Shown here piece by piece: positions 17,793 through 27,345 of a stretch of DNA of 64,000 nucleotides. The DNA lies in NCBI RefSeq assembly GCF_001830555.1, contig NZ_MIAM01000030.1:1-64000 (forward strand). Reading direction: 5' to 3'. The first letter of the stretch is position 1. Every line of letters begins with the position of its first letter. A program made the translations under genes and the position numbers. The notes beneath the pieces are model-generated. The model saw only the letters and a list, made by a program, of their open reading frames with translations, was not told where the DNA came from and did not search any database. The stretch comes from Sphingopyxis sp. RIFCSPHIGHO2_12_FULL_65_19 (GTDB taxonomy: Bacteria; Pseudomonadota; Alphaproteobacteria; Sphingomonadales; Sphingomonadaceae).

Positions 17793-20072
17793 ATGCGACC
17801 GCTGCTGATTGGTGCGGCGTCTTTGCTTTGCCTGGCGTGGGCGGGCGCCGCGGCGGCGCAGCAAGCCAAGCCGCCGCAGGTTGTTCCGACTTTAGAGAAG
17901 CCTGCGAACGGCGAAATCGCGATACCGTCGCCGCCACCGCCAGATGTGACCCTGCCCGAGGTCGAGCCTATCATCAGCGATGAAGAGTTCGAGAAGGCGA
18001 TCCCCTCGATCGGGGTCGAGGACGACCCGGAACTTGATCGGCCGCTGGAATCGATCGCTGACTTTGAGAAGCGCGAGGCAGCCGAAGCGGCGACGCGTGC
18101 GCAGGCGGCCGGCGCAACCGCGGAAACACCGCTGCCGGAGGTCGATGACGTGCGGGTGCCCGCCTTGGCGGACGGCGATGCCGTCGAGGTGATCGGCGAC
18201 GCGCCGATCAGCGACACCGAACTCGCGGCACCGCTGCCGCCGCTCGAAAATTTCGATGTGGAGCTGGTCCAGTTTGCCGAGGCCGAGGATGATAGGGATA
18301 ATGTCAGCGTCGCCTATCTGGTGAAGGTCAACGGGCTTGATTCCGCCGATGACAGCACTGACGTTGATCTCGCAGACCTCTTCGGTGATCTGTCGGCCCT
18401 TTATGATGGTGACGGCAAGGCGGACAATGCGGCGATGGTCCGCGCGCGCCTCTCGGCCGATGGCGAGTTGATGCAGCGCATCCTCTCATCGGAAGGCTAT
18501 TATGATGCCGTGGTCGATACGCGGATCGACCTTGGCCCGCGCGAGGAAGGACAGCCGCGCCAGCGCGGAGCGCCCGTCACCGCGATCATCGATGTGACGC
18601 CCGGCAAGCGCTACACGCTCTCCGACATCATCGTCGATGCGGCGCCGACTATCCCGCCAACGCTGATTGCCGACAATTTTCCGCTCAGCGTGGGCGAACC
18701 GATCGTCGCGCAGCGTATTCAGGGTGCCGAAGCCGCGATCGCGCTCAAGCTGCCGCAGGAAGGCTATCCTTTCGCCAAGGTCGGACAGCGTGACATTCTG
18801 CTCGATAGTGCCACCGGCGATGGCGTCTATACGCTGCCTGTCGATATCGGCAAAAGGTCGCGTTTCGGCGGCATCGAGACGACCGGCGATCTGGCGTTCG
18901 ATGCCGAGCATGTCGGGGTTCTGGCGCGATTCAAGCGCGGCGACCTGTACGACAGCCGCCAGGTCGACGACCTGCGGCAGGCGCTGGTTGCAACGGGCCT
19001 GTTCTCGACCGTGGCGGCGGAACCGCAGCCGACGGGCGAAAGCGCGGGCGACGACACCGAATATGTCACGATGCTGGTGACCCAGCAGGCGGGTCCGCCG
19101 CGGACGATTGCCGCGAGTGCGGGTTATGGCACCGGCGAAGGGATAAGGCTGGAAGGCAGCTGGACGCACCGCAACTTCCTGCCGCCCGAGGGAGCTTTGA
19201 CGTTCCGCGGCGTGGTCGGGACCAGGGAACAGGGTATTGGCGCGACGCTGCGCCGGTCGAACGCCGGGCAGCGCGACCGCACGCTGGAACTCGTCACCGA
19301 AGTCACCCGCAACGACTATAATGCGTTCGAGGCGATTACTGGCCGCGTCGCGGCGCGGGTCAGCTATGACTCGACGCCGATCTGGCAGAAGAAATTCACT
19401 TATGCCTATGGCGTCGAACTGCTCGCGTCGCGCGAAGATGATTATGATTTCGCGGCCGGCGAGCGCAAATATGATTTCTACACGATCCTTGGGCTGACGG
19501 GGCAGGTCGGGATGGACCGCACCGACAGCCTGCTCGATCCGACGAAGGGGTTTCGGATTACGTCGCTGATCCAGCCCGAAGGGTCGCTTGCCGGACGATT
19601 TTCCCCCTATGCGCGGCTGCGGACCGACATCAGCGGCTATTATCCGGTGACCGACAGCATCGTGCTGGCGGGGCGCGTCCGGGTCGGGTCGATCCTGGGG
19701 GCGGCGCGCGAACGATTGGCGCCATCGCGGCGTTTCTACGCCGGCGGCGGCGGTTCGGTGCGCGGTTTCGGTTATCAGGAACTTGGGCCGAAAGACCCCA
19801 ATGACGATCCGATCGGCGGTCGCAGCGTCAACGAGATGGCAGTCGAGGCGCGCTATCGGTTCGGCAATTTCGGCGTCGTCGGCTTTGTCGATGCGGGACA
19901 GGTCTATCGTTCGTCGGCACCGACATTCCAGAACCTGCGTTTCGGCGCGGGGATCGGCGCGCGCTATTACACGAATTTCGGACCGATGCGGTTCGATGTC
20001 GCGACCCCGATCGGCCGCAAGCCGGGCGAAGCGCGGGTCAGCGTCTATGTTTCGATCGGGCAGGCCTTCTGA
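17793..20072 (+). CDS. tamA: TamA-like outer-membrane assembly protein (Omp85/BamA superfamily)
   Basis: About 759 residues. The N-terminus MRPLLIGAASLLCLAWAG followed by AAAAQQ looks like a Sec signal peptide with cleavage near residue 23. Then come an acidic, Pro-rich linker, POTRA-type repeats (about residues 170-400) and a C-terminal 16-strand barrel. The VRGFGYQELGP motif of loop 6 follows the Gly-rich stretch near 19740-19770, and the last residue is Phe, as expected for a Bam substrate. An in-frame ATG at 17742 would add 17 polar residues before the signal peptide. The stop overlaps tamB (ATGA), giving the conserved TamA-TamB pair. Confidence 0.88.
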   Translation: MRPLLIGAASLLCLAWAGAAAAQQAKPPQVVPTLEKPANGEIAIPSPPPPDVTLPEVEPIISDEEFEKAIPSIGVEDDPELDRPLESIADFEKREAAEAATRAQAAGATAETPLPEVDDVRVPALADGDAVEVIGDAPISDTELAAPLPPLENFDVELVQFAEAEDDRDNVSVAYLVKVNGLDSADDSTDVDLADLFGDLSALYDGDGKADNAAMVRARLSADGELMQRILSSEGYYDAVVDTRIDLGPREEGQPRQRGAPVTAIIDVTPGKRYTLSDIIVDAAPTIPPTLIADNFPLSVGEPIVAQRIQGAEAAIALKLPQEGYPFAKVGQRDILLDSATGDGVYTLPVDIGKRSRFGGIETTGDLAFDAEHVGVLARFKRGDLYDSRQVDDLRQALVATGLFSTVAAEPQPTGESAGDDTEYVTMLVTQQAGPPRTIAASAGYGTGEGIRLEGSWTHRNFLPPEGALTFRGVVGTREQGIGATLRRSNAGQRDRTLELVTEVTRNDYNAFEAITGRVAARVSYDSTPIWQKKFTYAYGVELLASREDDYDFAAGERKYDFYTILGLTGQVGMDRTDSLLDPTKGFRITSLIQPEGSLAGRFSPYARLRTDISGYYPVTDSIVLAGRVRVGSILGAARERLAPSRRFYAGGGGSVRGFGYQELGPKDPNDDPIGGRSVNEMAVEARYRFGNFGVVGFVDAGQVYRSSAPTFQNLRFGAGIGARYYTNFGPMRFDVATPIGRKPGEARVSVYVSIGQAF

Positions 20073-23000
20073 TGGTTGCGGACGACACCCCGGCTACCGA
20101 AGCGACCGCGCCGGTCCGGACGCGGTCCTGGCCGCTCGCCATCCTGCGCGGCGTTGGGATGGCCTTGCTCGGCTTGGTTCTGCTCGCCGCGCTGTTCCTC
20201 GTCGGGCTCAACAGCGACGCCGGGCGCCGCTTCGTCGTTACCCAGATCGAGAAATATGAATTTGAAAATGGGATGAAGGTCGGCATCGGTCGGCTCGACG
20301 GGTCGCTCTATGGCCGGATGATCATCCGCGATTTCACGTTGTCGGACCCCAAGGGGGTGTTCCTCGCCTCGCCCGAAGTCCAGATCGACTGGCGGCCGAT
20401 CCGCTACCTTGCCAATCATGTCGACGTCCGTTCGGCCACTGCCGCGACGATGACGATGCGGAAACTGCCCGAATTCAAGGTTGTCCCCGATACCGGCGAG
20501 CCGTTGCTGCCCGACCTCGATATCGACGTCGGCGCCTTGCGCATCGATCGCTTTATCTTCGAGGCGCCCGTCGCGGGCGAACGGCAGGAGGCACGGATCG
20601 CGGGCACGATCGCGATTGCCGACCGCCGTGCGCAGGTCACCGCCAACGCCGAAACCGTCGGCGCCAACGCAAAGGGCGACACGCTCAAGCTGCTGCTGGA
20701 CGCGGTGCCGGAAGCGAACCGGCTGGCGGTCACGCTCGACGTGAATGCACCGCAGGGCGGCGTGCTCGCCGCCATGGGCGGATTCCAGGAGCCGCTGACC
20801 GCAAGGCTCGAAGGGCGCGGCGACTGGAAAGCCTGGAATGGCAATCTCACCGCCAACCTCGGCGCTGCGCCGCTGGCGCGCGTCGCGCTGACCGGCCGCG
20901 ACGGCACCTTCACGGCCAAGGGAAGCGCCCAGGCTTCACGGCTTCTGACCGGGCCGATGGCCGAAATGTTGGGCACCGAGACCGCCATCGATCTCACCGC
21001 CCGACTGGACGAGCGCAAGGCGGCGATCGACGGGCGGCTGTCGTCCGATGCGGCACAGCTTGGGATCAGCGGCGGGGTCGATCTCGGTGCCAGTCGCTAC
21101 GACGGGTTGCAGCTTGCGGCCAACATATTGCGCCCCGGCGCCATCGCCCCCGCTTTGCGCGCCAATGGCCTGCGTGCGTCCGCGACGCTCGACGGTGCGT
21201 TCGATTTGCCGACGGTCGAATATCGGGCGAATGCCAACAGCCTCGCGGTCAACGACATCGTCGTCGAGGGGCTGAGCCTTGCGGGTAAGGCCCGCGTCGA
21301 TGCCGACCAGATCGTCATTCCGGTCGCGGGCCGCGCAGCGCGCATTCGCGGGCTCGACACGGTGGCGGGCGGGACGCTGGTGCAGGTGCGGCTCGATGGC
21401 GACCTGGCTTACAGCAACGGCCGCGTCCTCAGTGACAATCTGCGCCTGCGCTCGCCGCGCATTGACGCCAAGGCCATCCTGATCGCCGACCTGAACAAGG
21501 GGCTTTACACGGGCGCGATCGACGGACGCATCAACGATTACCGCATCGAAAGCGTCGGCATCTTCGATATCGACACCGATGCCGACCTGAAAACCGCACC
21601 GCGGGGGGGATTTGAAATCGTCGGCCGCGTCCGGGCGCGTTCGACAAGACTGTTCAATTCGGGCGTGCGCGATTTCCTCGGCGGCAATGCGACCGCGTCG
21701 AGCGACGTGCGCTATGGCACCGACGGCATCGTGCGCTTTTCCGGGCTGCGGCTGTCGGCGCCGCGTCTGCGCGTCACGGGCGGGCAGGGCAGCTATGCGC
21801 CGAACGGGCAGATCCGGCTGACCGCGCGCGCGAACTCGACCGACTATGGTCCCGTCGGGGTCCAGCTTGCCGGGACGATCAGCGATCCGCGCGCGGTGGT
21901 GACGGCTTCGCGGCCGGGGCTCGGCATCGGGCTCGCCAACCTCGTCGCGCGGATCAACGGCGCGCCGAACGGCTATCGCCTCGCCGCGACCGGCGATACC
22001 GATTATGGCCCATTGTCCGCCGATGTCGTGCTGCTGACTGCGGCGGGCCCGCTCACGATCGACGTCGAGCGCGGGGACCTGTCTGGCATCGGTTTCAATG
22101 GCCGGTTGGTGCAGAGCAAGGCCGGGCCGTTCGAGGGACAGCTCAACGCGTCGGGGCAGGGGCTTGGCGGCCTTGTCCGGCTGACCGCTGCGGGACAACA
22201 TCAGGCCGCCGCGATCAACGTCCGCGCCAATGACGTCGTGTTGCCCGGACCCGCGCAACTCGCGGTGGGATCGGCAATCGTCGACGCCGACGTCATTCTT
22301 TACGACACGCCGCACGTCATCGCCGATATCCAGATCGCCGAAACGCGGATCCGCGAATATGACATCGCGGTCGCGCGCGTGAAGATCGATTATCGCGGCG
22401 GCACGGGCAAGGCGCAGGCCCTCGTCGAAGGGACCAGCGGCGTGCCTTTCCGCATCGCGGCCAATGCCGACCTGAAACCCGACCTCTGGCGCGCCACGGT
22501 GCGGGGCCGCGCGACGGGCATCAATTTCCGCACGACCTCGCCGGCGCGCATCGTCCCCGGCGCCGACGGCTATGAACTGCTGCCGACCAACGTCAGCCTC
22601 GGCCGCGGCAGCAGCGCGCGCATTGCCGGGCGCTTCGGCGACGGCATCATGGTGCAGAGCCGGCTCGATCGCGTGAACATGGCGATCCTCAACGCCGTCT
22701 ATCCCGACATGGGGCTGGGCGGCCGTGCATCGGGAAGCCTCGATTTTGAACAAGCCAATGCCGACAGTTTCCCCCGCGCCGATGCCCGGTTGACCATCAC
22801 CGGCTTCACGCGCACGACGGCTGCGTCGGTCAGCCAGCCGGTCGATGTCAATTTCGCCGGCAAGCTGCTCGCCGACGGGGGCGAAGCGCGCGCGGTAATG
22901 CGTCGGCGCGGCAGCGTGATCGGGCGGATGCAGGCGTCGCTGCGACCGCTGGGGCCCGTTGCGGGCGGTTGGACCGAACGGCTCATGGCGGCGCCGCTGG

Positions 23001-24301
23001 GCGGCGGCATTCGCTACAATGGGCCCGCCGATACGCTTTATTCCTTCTTCGGCCCCGCCGACCAGCATGTGTCGGGACCGATTGCGGTCGCGGCCGATTT
23101 CAGTTGCAGCGTCGCCGACCCCTGTTTGCAGGGCGTCGTGCGCGGCAAGGACATGGTCTATGAAAATCAGACCTATGGCACGCGGCTCACCAACATGGCG
23201 GTGGCAGGGCGCTTCACCGGCAATCGGTTGGAGGTTGACCAGCTGAGCGCGAAGGCCGGCGATGGCACCGTTCAGGCAAAGGGCTATATCAGCCTTGCCG
23301 CCGCCGACGGCTATCCGATGAACATCGCCGCGACGCTCGACAATGCGCGGCTCGCCCGGAGCGAAAATATCGCAGCGCGGGCAACCGGCAACCTGACGCT
23401 GGAAAAGGTCGCGGGCCAGACCGCCTTGCTGTCGGGCAGCCTGCGCCTGCCCGAAACACGCTACAAGATCGTGCGCGAGGGTGCTGCACAAGTCCCGGTG
23501 CTCACGGGTGTGCGGCGCAAGGCTCCGGCGGGTCGTCCCCGCGTCAGCGGCGACGGCCTTGCCGCGGTCGGCGGCAGCCTGTTCGACCTCATCCGCCTCG
23601 ACATCGCGCTTAAGGCACCCGACGAAATCTATGTCAGCGGCATGGGGCTCGAATCCGAATGGAAGGCCGATATCGTCCTGCGCGGCACCACCGAAGCGCC
23701 GCGCGTGACGGGCGAGATCGAGCTGGTGCGCGGCACGCTCGGCTTCGCGGGCCGCTCGTTCGAGCTTCAGGAGGGCAGGGTAACTTTCCCGACGGGCGAT
23801 GCGTTCGATCCGGCGATCCGCCTGCTCGCAAGCGATACGATCGAAACGGTGACGGTCAGCGTCAGCGTAACCGGCCGCGCGAGCAACCCACAGGTTGCCT
23901 TCTCCAGTGTTCCCGGCCTGCCGCAGGACGAGATCGTCTCGCGCATCCTGTTCGGCGATTCGATCACGACGCTGTCGCCGCTGCAAGCGGTCCAGCTCGC
24001 ATCGTCGCTCAACACGCTCAGCGGCAGCGGCGGGGGGCTGAGCCCGCTCGGCGCGCTCCAGTCGGCGACCGGCATCGACCGGCTGCGCGTCCTTGGCCCC
24101 GACGATACGGTAGGTCGCGGCGCGGCGCTTGCCGCCGGACAATATATCACCAAGGATATCTATATCGAGGTGATCACCGACGCGCGCGGCTATACCGCAA
24201 CGCAGCTTGAGATCAGCCTGACACCGGCGCTGTCGCTGCTCAGCCAGGCGGGCGGTTCGGGACAATCGAACCTCAGCATCCGCTATCGCAAGGATTATTG
24301 A
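20072..24301 (+). CDS. tamB: TamB-like translocation and assembly module protein (AsmA-like, DUF490)
   Basis: A 1409-residue protein. An N-terminal transmembrane anchor (about residues 22-48: LAILRGVGMALLGLVLLAAL) is followed by a very long periplasmic beta-taco/AsmA-like region and the C-terminal TamB/DUF490 domain, with VRGTLGFAGRSFELQEGRV, then the DEIVSRILFGDSITTLSPLQ signature. It partners TamA, inserting some outer-membrane proteins or moving lipid between membranes. The start overlaps the tamA stop. The antisense strand also carries a long open frame, but that is a GC-codon artefact. Confidence 0.92.
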   Translation: MVADDTPATEATAPVRTRSWPLAILRGVGMALLGLVLLAALFLVGLNSDAGRRFVVTQIEKYEFENGMKVGIGRLDGSLYGRMIIRDFTLSDPKGVFLASPEVQIDWRPIRYLANHVDVRSATAATMTMRKLPEFKVVPDTGEPLLPDLDIDVGALRIDRFIFEAPVAGERQEARIAGTIAIADRRAQVTANAETVGANAKGDTLKLLLDAVPEANRLAVTLDVNAPQGGVLAAMGGFQEPLTARLEGRGDWKAWNGNLTANLGAAPLARVALTGRDGTFTAKGSAQASRLLTGPMAEMLGTETAIDLTARLDERKAAIDGRLSSDAAQLGISGGVDLGASRYDGLQLAANILRPGAIAPALRANGLRASATLDGAFDLPTVEYRANANSLAVNDIVVEGLSLAGKARVDADQIVIPVAGRAARIRGLDTVAGGTLVQVRLDGDLAYSNGRVLSDNLRLRSPRIDAKAILIADLNKGLYTGAIDGRINDYRIESVGIFDIDTDADLKTAPRGGFEIVGRVRARSTRLFNSGVRDFLGGNATASSDVRYGTDGIVRFSGLRLSAPRLRVTGGQGSYAPNGQIRLTARANSTDYGPVGVQLAGTISDPRAVVTASRPGLGIGLANLVARINGAPNGYRLAATGDTDYGPLSADVVLLTAAGPLTIDVERGDLSGIGFNGRLVQSKAGPFEGQLNASGQGLGGLVRLTAAGQHQAAAINVRANDVVLPGPAQLAVGSAIVDADVILYDTPHVIADIQIAETRIREYDIAVARVKIDYRGGTGKAQALVEGTSGVPFRIAANADLKPDLWRATVRGRATGINFRTTSPARIVPGADGYELLPTNVSLGRGSSARIAGRFGDGIMVQSRLDRVNMAILNAVYPDMGLGGRASGSLDFEQANADSFPRADARLTITGFTRTTAASVSQPVDVNFAGKLLADGGEARAVMRRRGSVIGRMQASLRPLGPVAGGWTERLMAAPLGGGIRYNGPADTLYSFFGPADQHVSGPIAVAADFSCSVADPCLQGVVRGKDMVYENQTYGTRLTNMAVAGRFTGNRLEVDQLSAKAGDGTVQAKGYISLAAADGYPMNIAATLDNARLARSENIAARATGNLTLEKVAGQTALLSGSLRLPETRYKIVREGAAQVPVLTGVRRKAPAGRPRVSGDGLAAVGGSLFDLIRLDIALKAPDEIYVSGMGLESEWKADIVLRGTTEAPRVTGEIELVRGTLGFAGRSFELQEGRVTFPTGDAFDPAIRLLASDTIETVTVSVSVTGRASNPQVAFSSVPGLPQDEIVSRILFGDSITTLSPLQAVQLASSLNTLSGSGGGLSPLGALQSATGIDRLRVLGPDDTVGRGAALAAGQYITKDIYIEVITDARGYTATQLEISLTPALSLLSQAGGSGQSNLSIRYRKDY

Positions 24302-24516
24302 TGCGCGCTGGCGCTTTTCTCCTCCCGCTGCTGCTGCTCGCTGCGTGCAAAGAAGAACCGCGCTTCGAGGAACGCTATGACAAGGCGGCTGAGGAGATTG
24401 AGGCGCGGGCGAAAGCGATGGATGCCGACATCGCCGAATCCGAAAAAGCCGCCGCCGCGTCGGGCTTGTCAGACCCTGCCGGGCCGTCTAATGCGCCGGG
24501 GTCATCTGGGGAGTAG
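24301..24516 (+). CDS. Small lipoprotein coupled to tamB
   Basis: 71 residues. The signal sequence MRAGAFLLPLLLLAACKEEP has a lipobox (L-A-A-C) with Cys16 as the lipidated residue. The mature part is short, charged and helix-prone (RFEERYDKAAEEIEARAKAM), ending in a Ser/Pro/Gly-rich tail. The start codon shares its first base with the tamB stop, so it is likely translated with tamB and may act with the Tam system at the membrane. The TAG stop lies inside the GGGGAGTAG core of the downstream Mn riboswitch. Function unknown. Confidence 0.75.
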   Translation: MRAGAFLLPLLLLAACKEEPRFEERYDKAAEEIEARAKAMDADIAESEKAAAASGLSDPAGPSNAPGSSGE

Positions 24517-24612
24517 CCAGCCGTCCTTCGGGACGGGCCACCGTGTCAACATACTCGGCCGAGAGGTCGTGGTGCGGTGGAAGCGGGGAACCGCTTGGGC
24601 GAGACCAATGGC
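24502..24612 (+). promoter_or_regulatory. Mn2+-sensing yybP-ykoY riboswitch
   Basis: The two conserved metal-binding loops are visible: GGGGAGTAGCC at 24508-24518 and GTCAACATACTCGGCC at 24544-24559, with a GACGG-type hairpin (CCGTCC-TTCG-GGACGG) between them and GAGACC closing near 24606. This is the family that senses Mn2+ and controls Mn exporters. It stands 77 bp before a TMEM165/UPF0016-type Mn exporter gene, the expected target. The 5' part overlaps the end of the preceding lipoprotein gene, so read-through transcription from tamAB could also be sensed. Confidence 0.88.
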
Positions 24613-24688
24613 ATCGACCTTCGTCCGGGCCGGGCGGCGGGTTTGATGTCATTTGGAATCGCGAAGTCGCTCGGCCCCGGAGTAAGTC

Positions 24689-25261
24689 ATGGAAGCCCTG
24701 TTCACCTCGACCGCCGTCGTCGCGCTCGCCGAAATCGGCGACAAGACGCAGCTGCTCGCGATCCTGCTCGCGACGCGTTTCAATCGGCCGGTGCCGATCA
24801 TCCTCGGCATATTGGTCGCGACGCTTGCCAATCATGCGCTCGCCGCGCTGCTTGGCGCCTCGGCGGCGGCGTTCCTCGACAGCCCTGCCTTTCGCTACGC
24901 GATTGCCCTGTCCTTCGTCGCGATGGCGGTGTGGACGCTGGTTCCCGACAAATTCGACGACGATGAAGCCCCCAAGCCACGCTTCGGCGCCTTCCTGACG
25001 ACGCTCGTCGCCTTTTTCCTTGTCGAGATGGGCGACAAGACGCAGGTCGCGACGATCGCGCTCGGCGCCCAATATCAGAATGTCGTCGCGGTCACCGCGG
25101 GCACGACGCTGGGCATGATGATCGCCAATGTGCCCGCGATCTTCCTCGGCCAGCAGCTGCTGAAGCGCGTCGACCTTGCCAAGGTCCGCATGGTTGCTGC
25201 GGGTCTGTTCCTCGTGATCGGCCTGTGGGTGCTGGCGCAGACCGCGGGCTGGCTGGCCTAG
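24689..25261 (+). CDS. mntX: TMEM165/GDT1 (UPF0016) family manganese exporter
   Basis: A 190-residue inner-membrane protein of two homologous halves, each with the signature E-x-G-D-K-T (ALAEIGDKTQ at residues about 14-23 and VEMGDKTQ at about 112-119) and about three transmembrane helices per half. Family members export Mn2+ (MneA/MntX). The upstream Mn riboswitch strongly supports that role. A GGAG ribosome-binding site precedes the ATG at 24689. It is convergent with galE, and the two stop codons share the bases CTAG at 25258-25261. Confidence 0.88.
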   Translation: MEALFTSTAVVALAEIGDKTQLLAILLATRFNRPVPIILGILVATLANHALAALLGASAAAFLDSPAFRYAIALSFVAMAVWTLVPDKFDDDEAPKPRFGAFLTTLVAFFLVEMGDKTQVATIALGAQYQNVVAVTAGTTLGMMIANVPAIFLGQQLLKRVDLAKVRMVAAGLFLVIGLWVLAQTAGWLA

Positions 25262-26274
25262 TCAGCGTTGCGCGTCGCGAGCAGGCGCTCGAAATTCCAG
25301 CTCGACGCGCACATGGCGTCGAGGTCGCGCTCCGCTTGCCAGCCCAGTTCGCGCGCAGCGCGTTCGGGGCTGGCAAAGCAGCTTGCGACATCGCCGTCGC
25401 GGCGCGGCGCGATGCGATAGGGGATGGGCACGCCGTTCACGCGTTCGAACGCCTCGACCATGTCGAGCACCGAATAGCCCGTTCCCGTGCCGAGGTTCCA
25501 GGTCGACAGCGGCTGGTCGGCCTTGGCGATCGCATCGAGCGCGGCGACGTGGCCGCCTGCGAGGTCGACGACATGGATATAGTCGCGCACGCCGGTGCCG
25601 TCGGGGGTGTCGTAATCATCGCCGAACACCGACAATTCGGCGAGCCGCCCAGCTGCGACGCGGCTGATGAAGGGCATCAGGTTGTTCGGGATGCCGTTCG
25701 GATTCTCGCCGATCAGCCCGCTGTCATGCGCGCCGACCGGGTTGAAATAGCGCAGGATCGCGATGCGCCATTCGGGATCGGCAGCGGCGACGTCGGTCAG
25801 CATCTCCTCGATCATCAACTTGGTGCGGCCATAGGGGTTGGTCGCCGAGGTCGGGTGATTCTCATCGAGCGGCAGATATTGAGGCTGGCCATAGACCGTC
25901 GCGCTTGACGAAAAGACCAGCGTCTTGGTGCCGCAATCGCGCAACGCTTCGAGCAGCGACAGCGTCCCGCGGACGTTATTGTCATAATATTTGATCGGCT
26001 CGGCGACCGATTCGCCGACCGCCTTCAGCCCCGCGAAATGAATGACGGCCTCGATCCCATGCTCGCGCATAGCCCGGCGCAAGGCGTCGCCGTCGCGGAT
26101 ATCGCCCTCCACCAGCGGCACCGCGGTCCCGGTGATCGCTTCGAGGCGGTCCATGACCGATGCATCGCTATTCGACAGATTGTCGAAACAAACCACATCG
26201 TGTTTCTCGGAGATCAGTGCGGTCGCGACATGGCTGCCAATATATCCTGCTCCACCTGTCAGTAGAATCTTCAT
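25258..26274 (-). CDS. galE: UDP-glucose 4-epimerase (intact copy)
   Basis: A 338-residue SDR enzyme interconverting UDP-Glc and UDP-Gal. TGGAGYIGSH is at residues about 7-16, SSSATVYG carries the active-site Ser, NPYGRTKLMIE carries Tyr-x3-Lys, and there is a normal C-terminus (ELGWQAERDLDAMCASSWNFE). The ATG at 26274 (MKILLTGG) is preferred over an in-frame codon six residues upstream. It follows the UDP-glucuronate epimerase by 14 bp on the same strand and is probably in its operon. A second, degenerate copy lies at 4114-5120. Confidence 0.93.
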   Translation of the reverse strand: MKILLTGGAGYIGSHVATALISEKHDVVCFDNLSNSDASVMDRLEAITGTAVPLVEGDIRDGDALRRAMREHGIEAVIHFAGLKAVGESVAEPIKYYDNNVRGTLSLLEALRDCGTKTLVFSSSATVYGQPQYLPLDENHPTSATNPYGRTKLMIEEMLTDVAAADPEWRIAILRYFNPVGAHDSGLIGENPNGIPNNLMPFISRVAAGRLAELSVFGDDYDTPDGTGVRDYIHVVDLAGGHVAALDAIAKADQPLSTWNLGTGTGYSVLDMVEAFERVNGVPIPYRIAPRRDGDVASCFASPERAARELGWQAERDLDAMCASSWNFERLLATRNAD

Positions 26275-26288
26275 CCGTCGACCTGCCT

Positions 26289-27317
26289 TCATTTCCGTTC
26301 AGCAACCGGATAGCCGGGATGCTTCGACCATTCCTCAACATACCAGTTCACGAACGCCGGAACGCCGACTGACATTGGCGTCGTTGGCGCGAAGCCGAGG
26401 TCGCGGTTGATGTCGTCGATGTCGGCAAAAGTCTGGTAAACATCGCCGTCCTGCATAGGCATCAGGTTGAGCTCAGCCTTGCGATCGCACGCTCCCTCGA
26501 TCGCGCGGATCAGGTCTGTGAGCTGCTCGGGGCGGTTGTTGCCAATGTTGTAAATTCGGTGCGGGGTTGCGAAGCCTCCCGGTTTTTGTTGGCCATCGTC
26601 GGCGGGCGGACGATCGAGCGCGAGGATGATGCCGTTCACGATATCGTCGATGAAGGTGAAATCCCGCAGCATGTCGCCGTGGTTGTAAACGTCGATCGCC
26701 TTTCCTTGCAGAACCGCTTCGGTGAACTTCCACACCGCCATGTCCGGCCGTCCCCACGGCCCATATACGGTGAAAAAGCGCAGGCCGGTCTGGGGAATGC
26801 GGAACAGATGCGCATAGGTCTCGCTCATCAACTCGTCGGCGCGCTTCGTGGCCGCATAAAGCGAGATAGGCGAATCGGCGCGGTCGGCGACACGAAATGG
26901 CGTATCGGACCGCATCCCGTACACCGACGATGACGAGGCATATACTAGATGCGAAATGGCGCGGTGGCGCGCCAGTTCGAGAATGTTGAGATGGCCCGAG
27001 ATGTTCGAGTGGATATAGGCCGCAGGATTTTCGAGCGAATAGCGTACGCCGGGTTGGGCGCCGAGGTGAACAACCCGATCGACCTCCTTGCCGAACAGGC
27101 TGGCCGTGAGTGCGCTTGCGTCGCCAAAGTCGATGTTCAGAAAGCTGTAGGCTGTTCCGTGCTTTGCCTCGAGACGCGCGACGCGCGCGCGCTTGAGGTC
27201 GAGCGAATAATAGGGCGTGAAATTGTCGATTCCAACGACCTGTTCGCCGCGATTGAGCAAGGCCTCCGCGACGTGCATACCGATAAAGCCAGCTGCACCA
27301 GTGATGAGCGTCGTCAA
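26289..27317 (-). CDS. UDP-glucuronate 4-epimerase (NAD-dependent epimerase, LpsL/CapI type)
   Basis: A 342-residue SDR. The nucleotide-binding motif TGAAGFIGMHVAEALLNRG is near the N-terminus, followed by NFTPYYSLDLKRARVARL, typical of UDP-GlcA 4-epimerases, then HLGAQPGVRYSLENP, SSSSVYG and Tyr-x3-Lys in SLYAATKRADE. It converts UDP-GlcA (made by Ugd) to UDP-GalA for cell-surface polysaccharide. The start is taken as TTG at 27317 (LTTLITGAAG) with AGACGAAGG just before it; a start at 27377 would add 20 basic residues not typical of the family. Confidence 0.85.
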   Translation of the reverse strand: MTTLITGAAGFIGMHVAEALLNRGEQVVGIDNFTPYYSLDLKRARVARLEAKHGTAYSFLNIDFGDASALTASLFGKEVDRVVHLGAQPGVRYSLENPAAYIHSNISGHLNILELARHRAISHLVYASSSSVYGMRSDTPFRVADRADSPISLYAATKRADELMSETYAHLFRIPQTGLRFFTVYGPWGRPDMAVWKFTEAVLQGKAIDVYNHGDMLRDFTFIDDIVNGIILALDRPPADDGQQKPGGFATPHRIYNIGNNRPEQLTDLIRAIEGACDRKAELNLMPMQDGDVYQTFADIDDINRDLGFAPTTPMSVGVPAFVNWYVEEWSKHPGYPVAERK

Positions 27318-27345
27318 CCTTCGTCTCCGATTATTCTGCCGCCGT

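Noticed and set aside
20936-24265. Very long open frame (about 1100 codons) on the reverse strand of tamB
   Set aside because: It is antisense to a clear TamB, has no domain, and is Arg/Ala-rich as expected from third-position GC bias.
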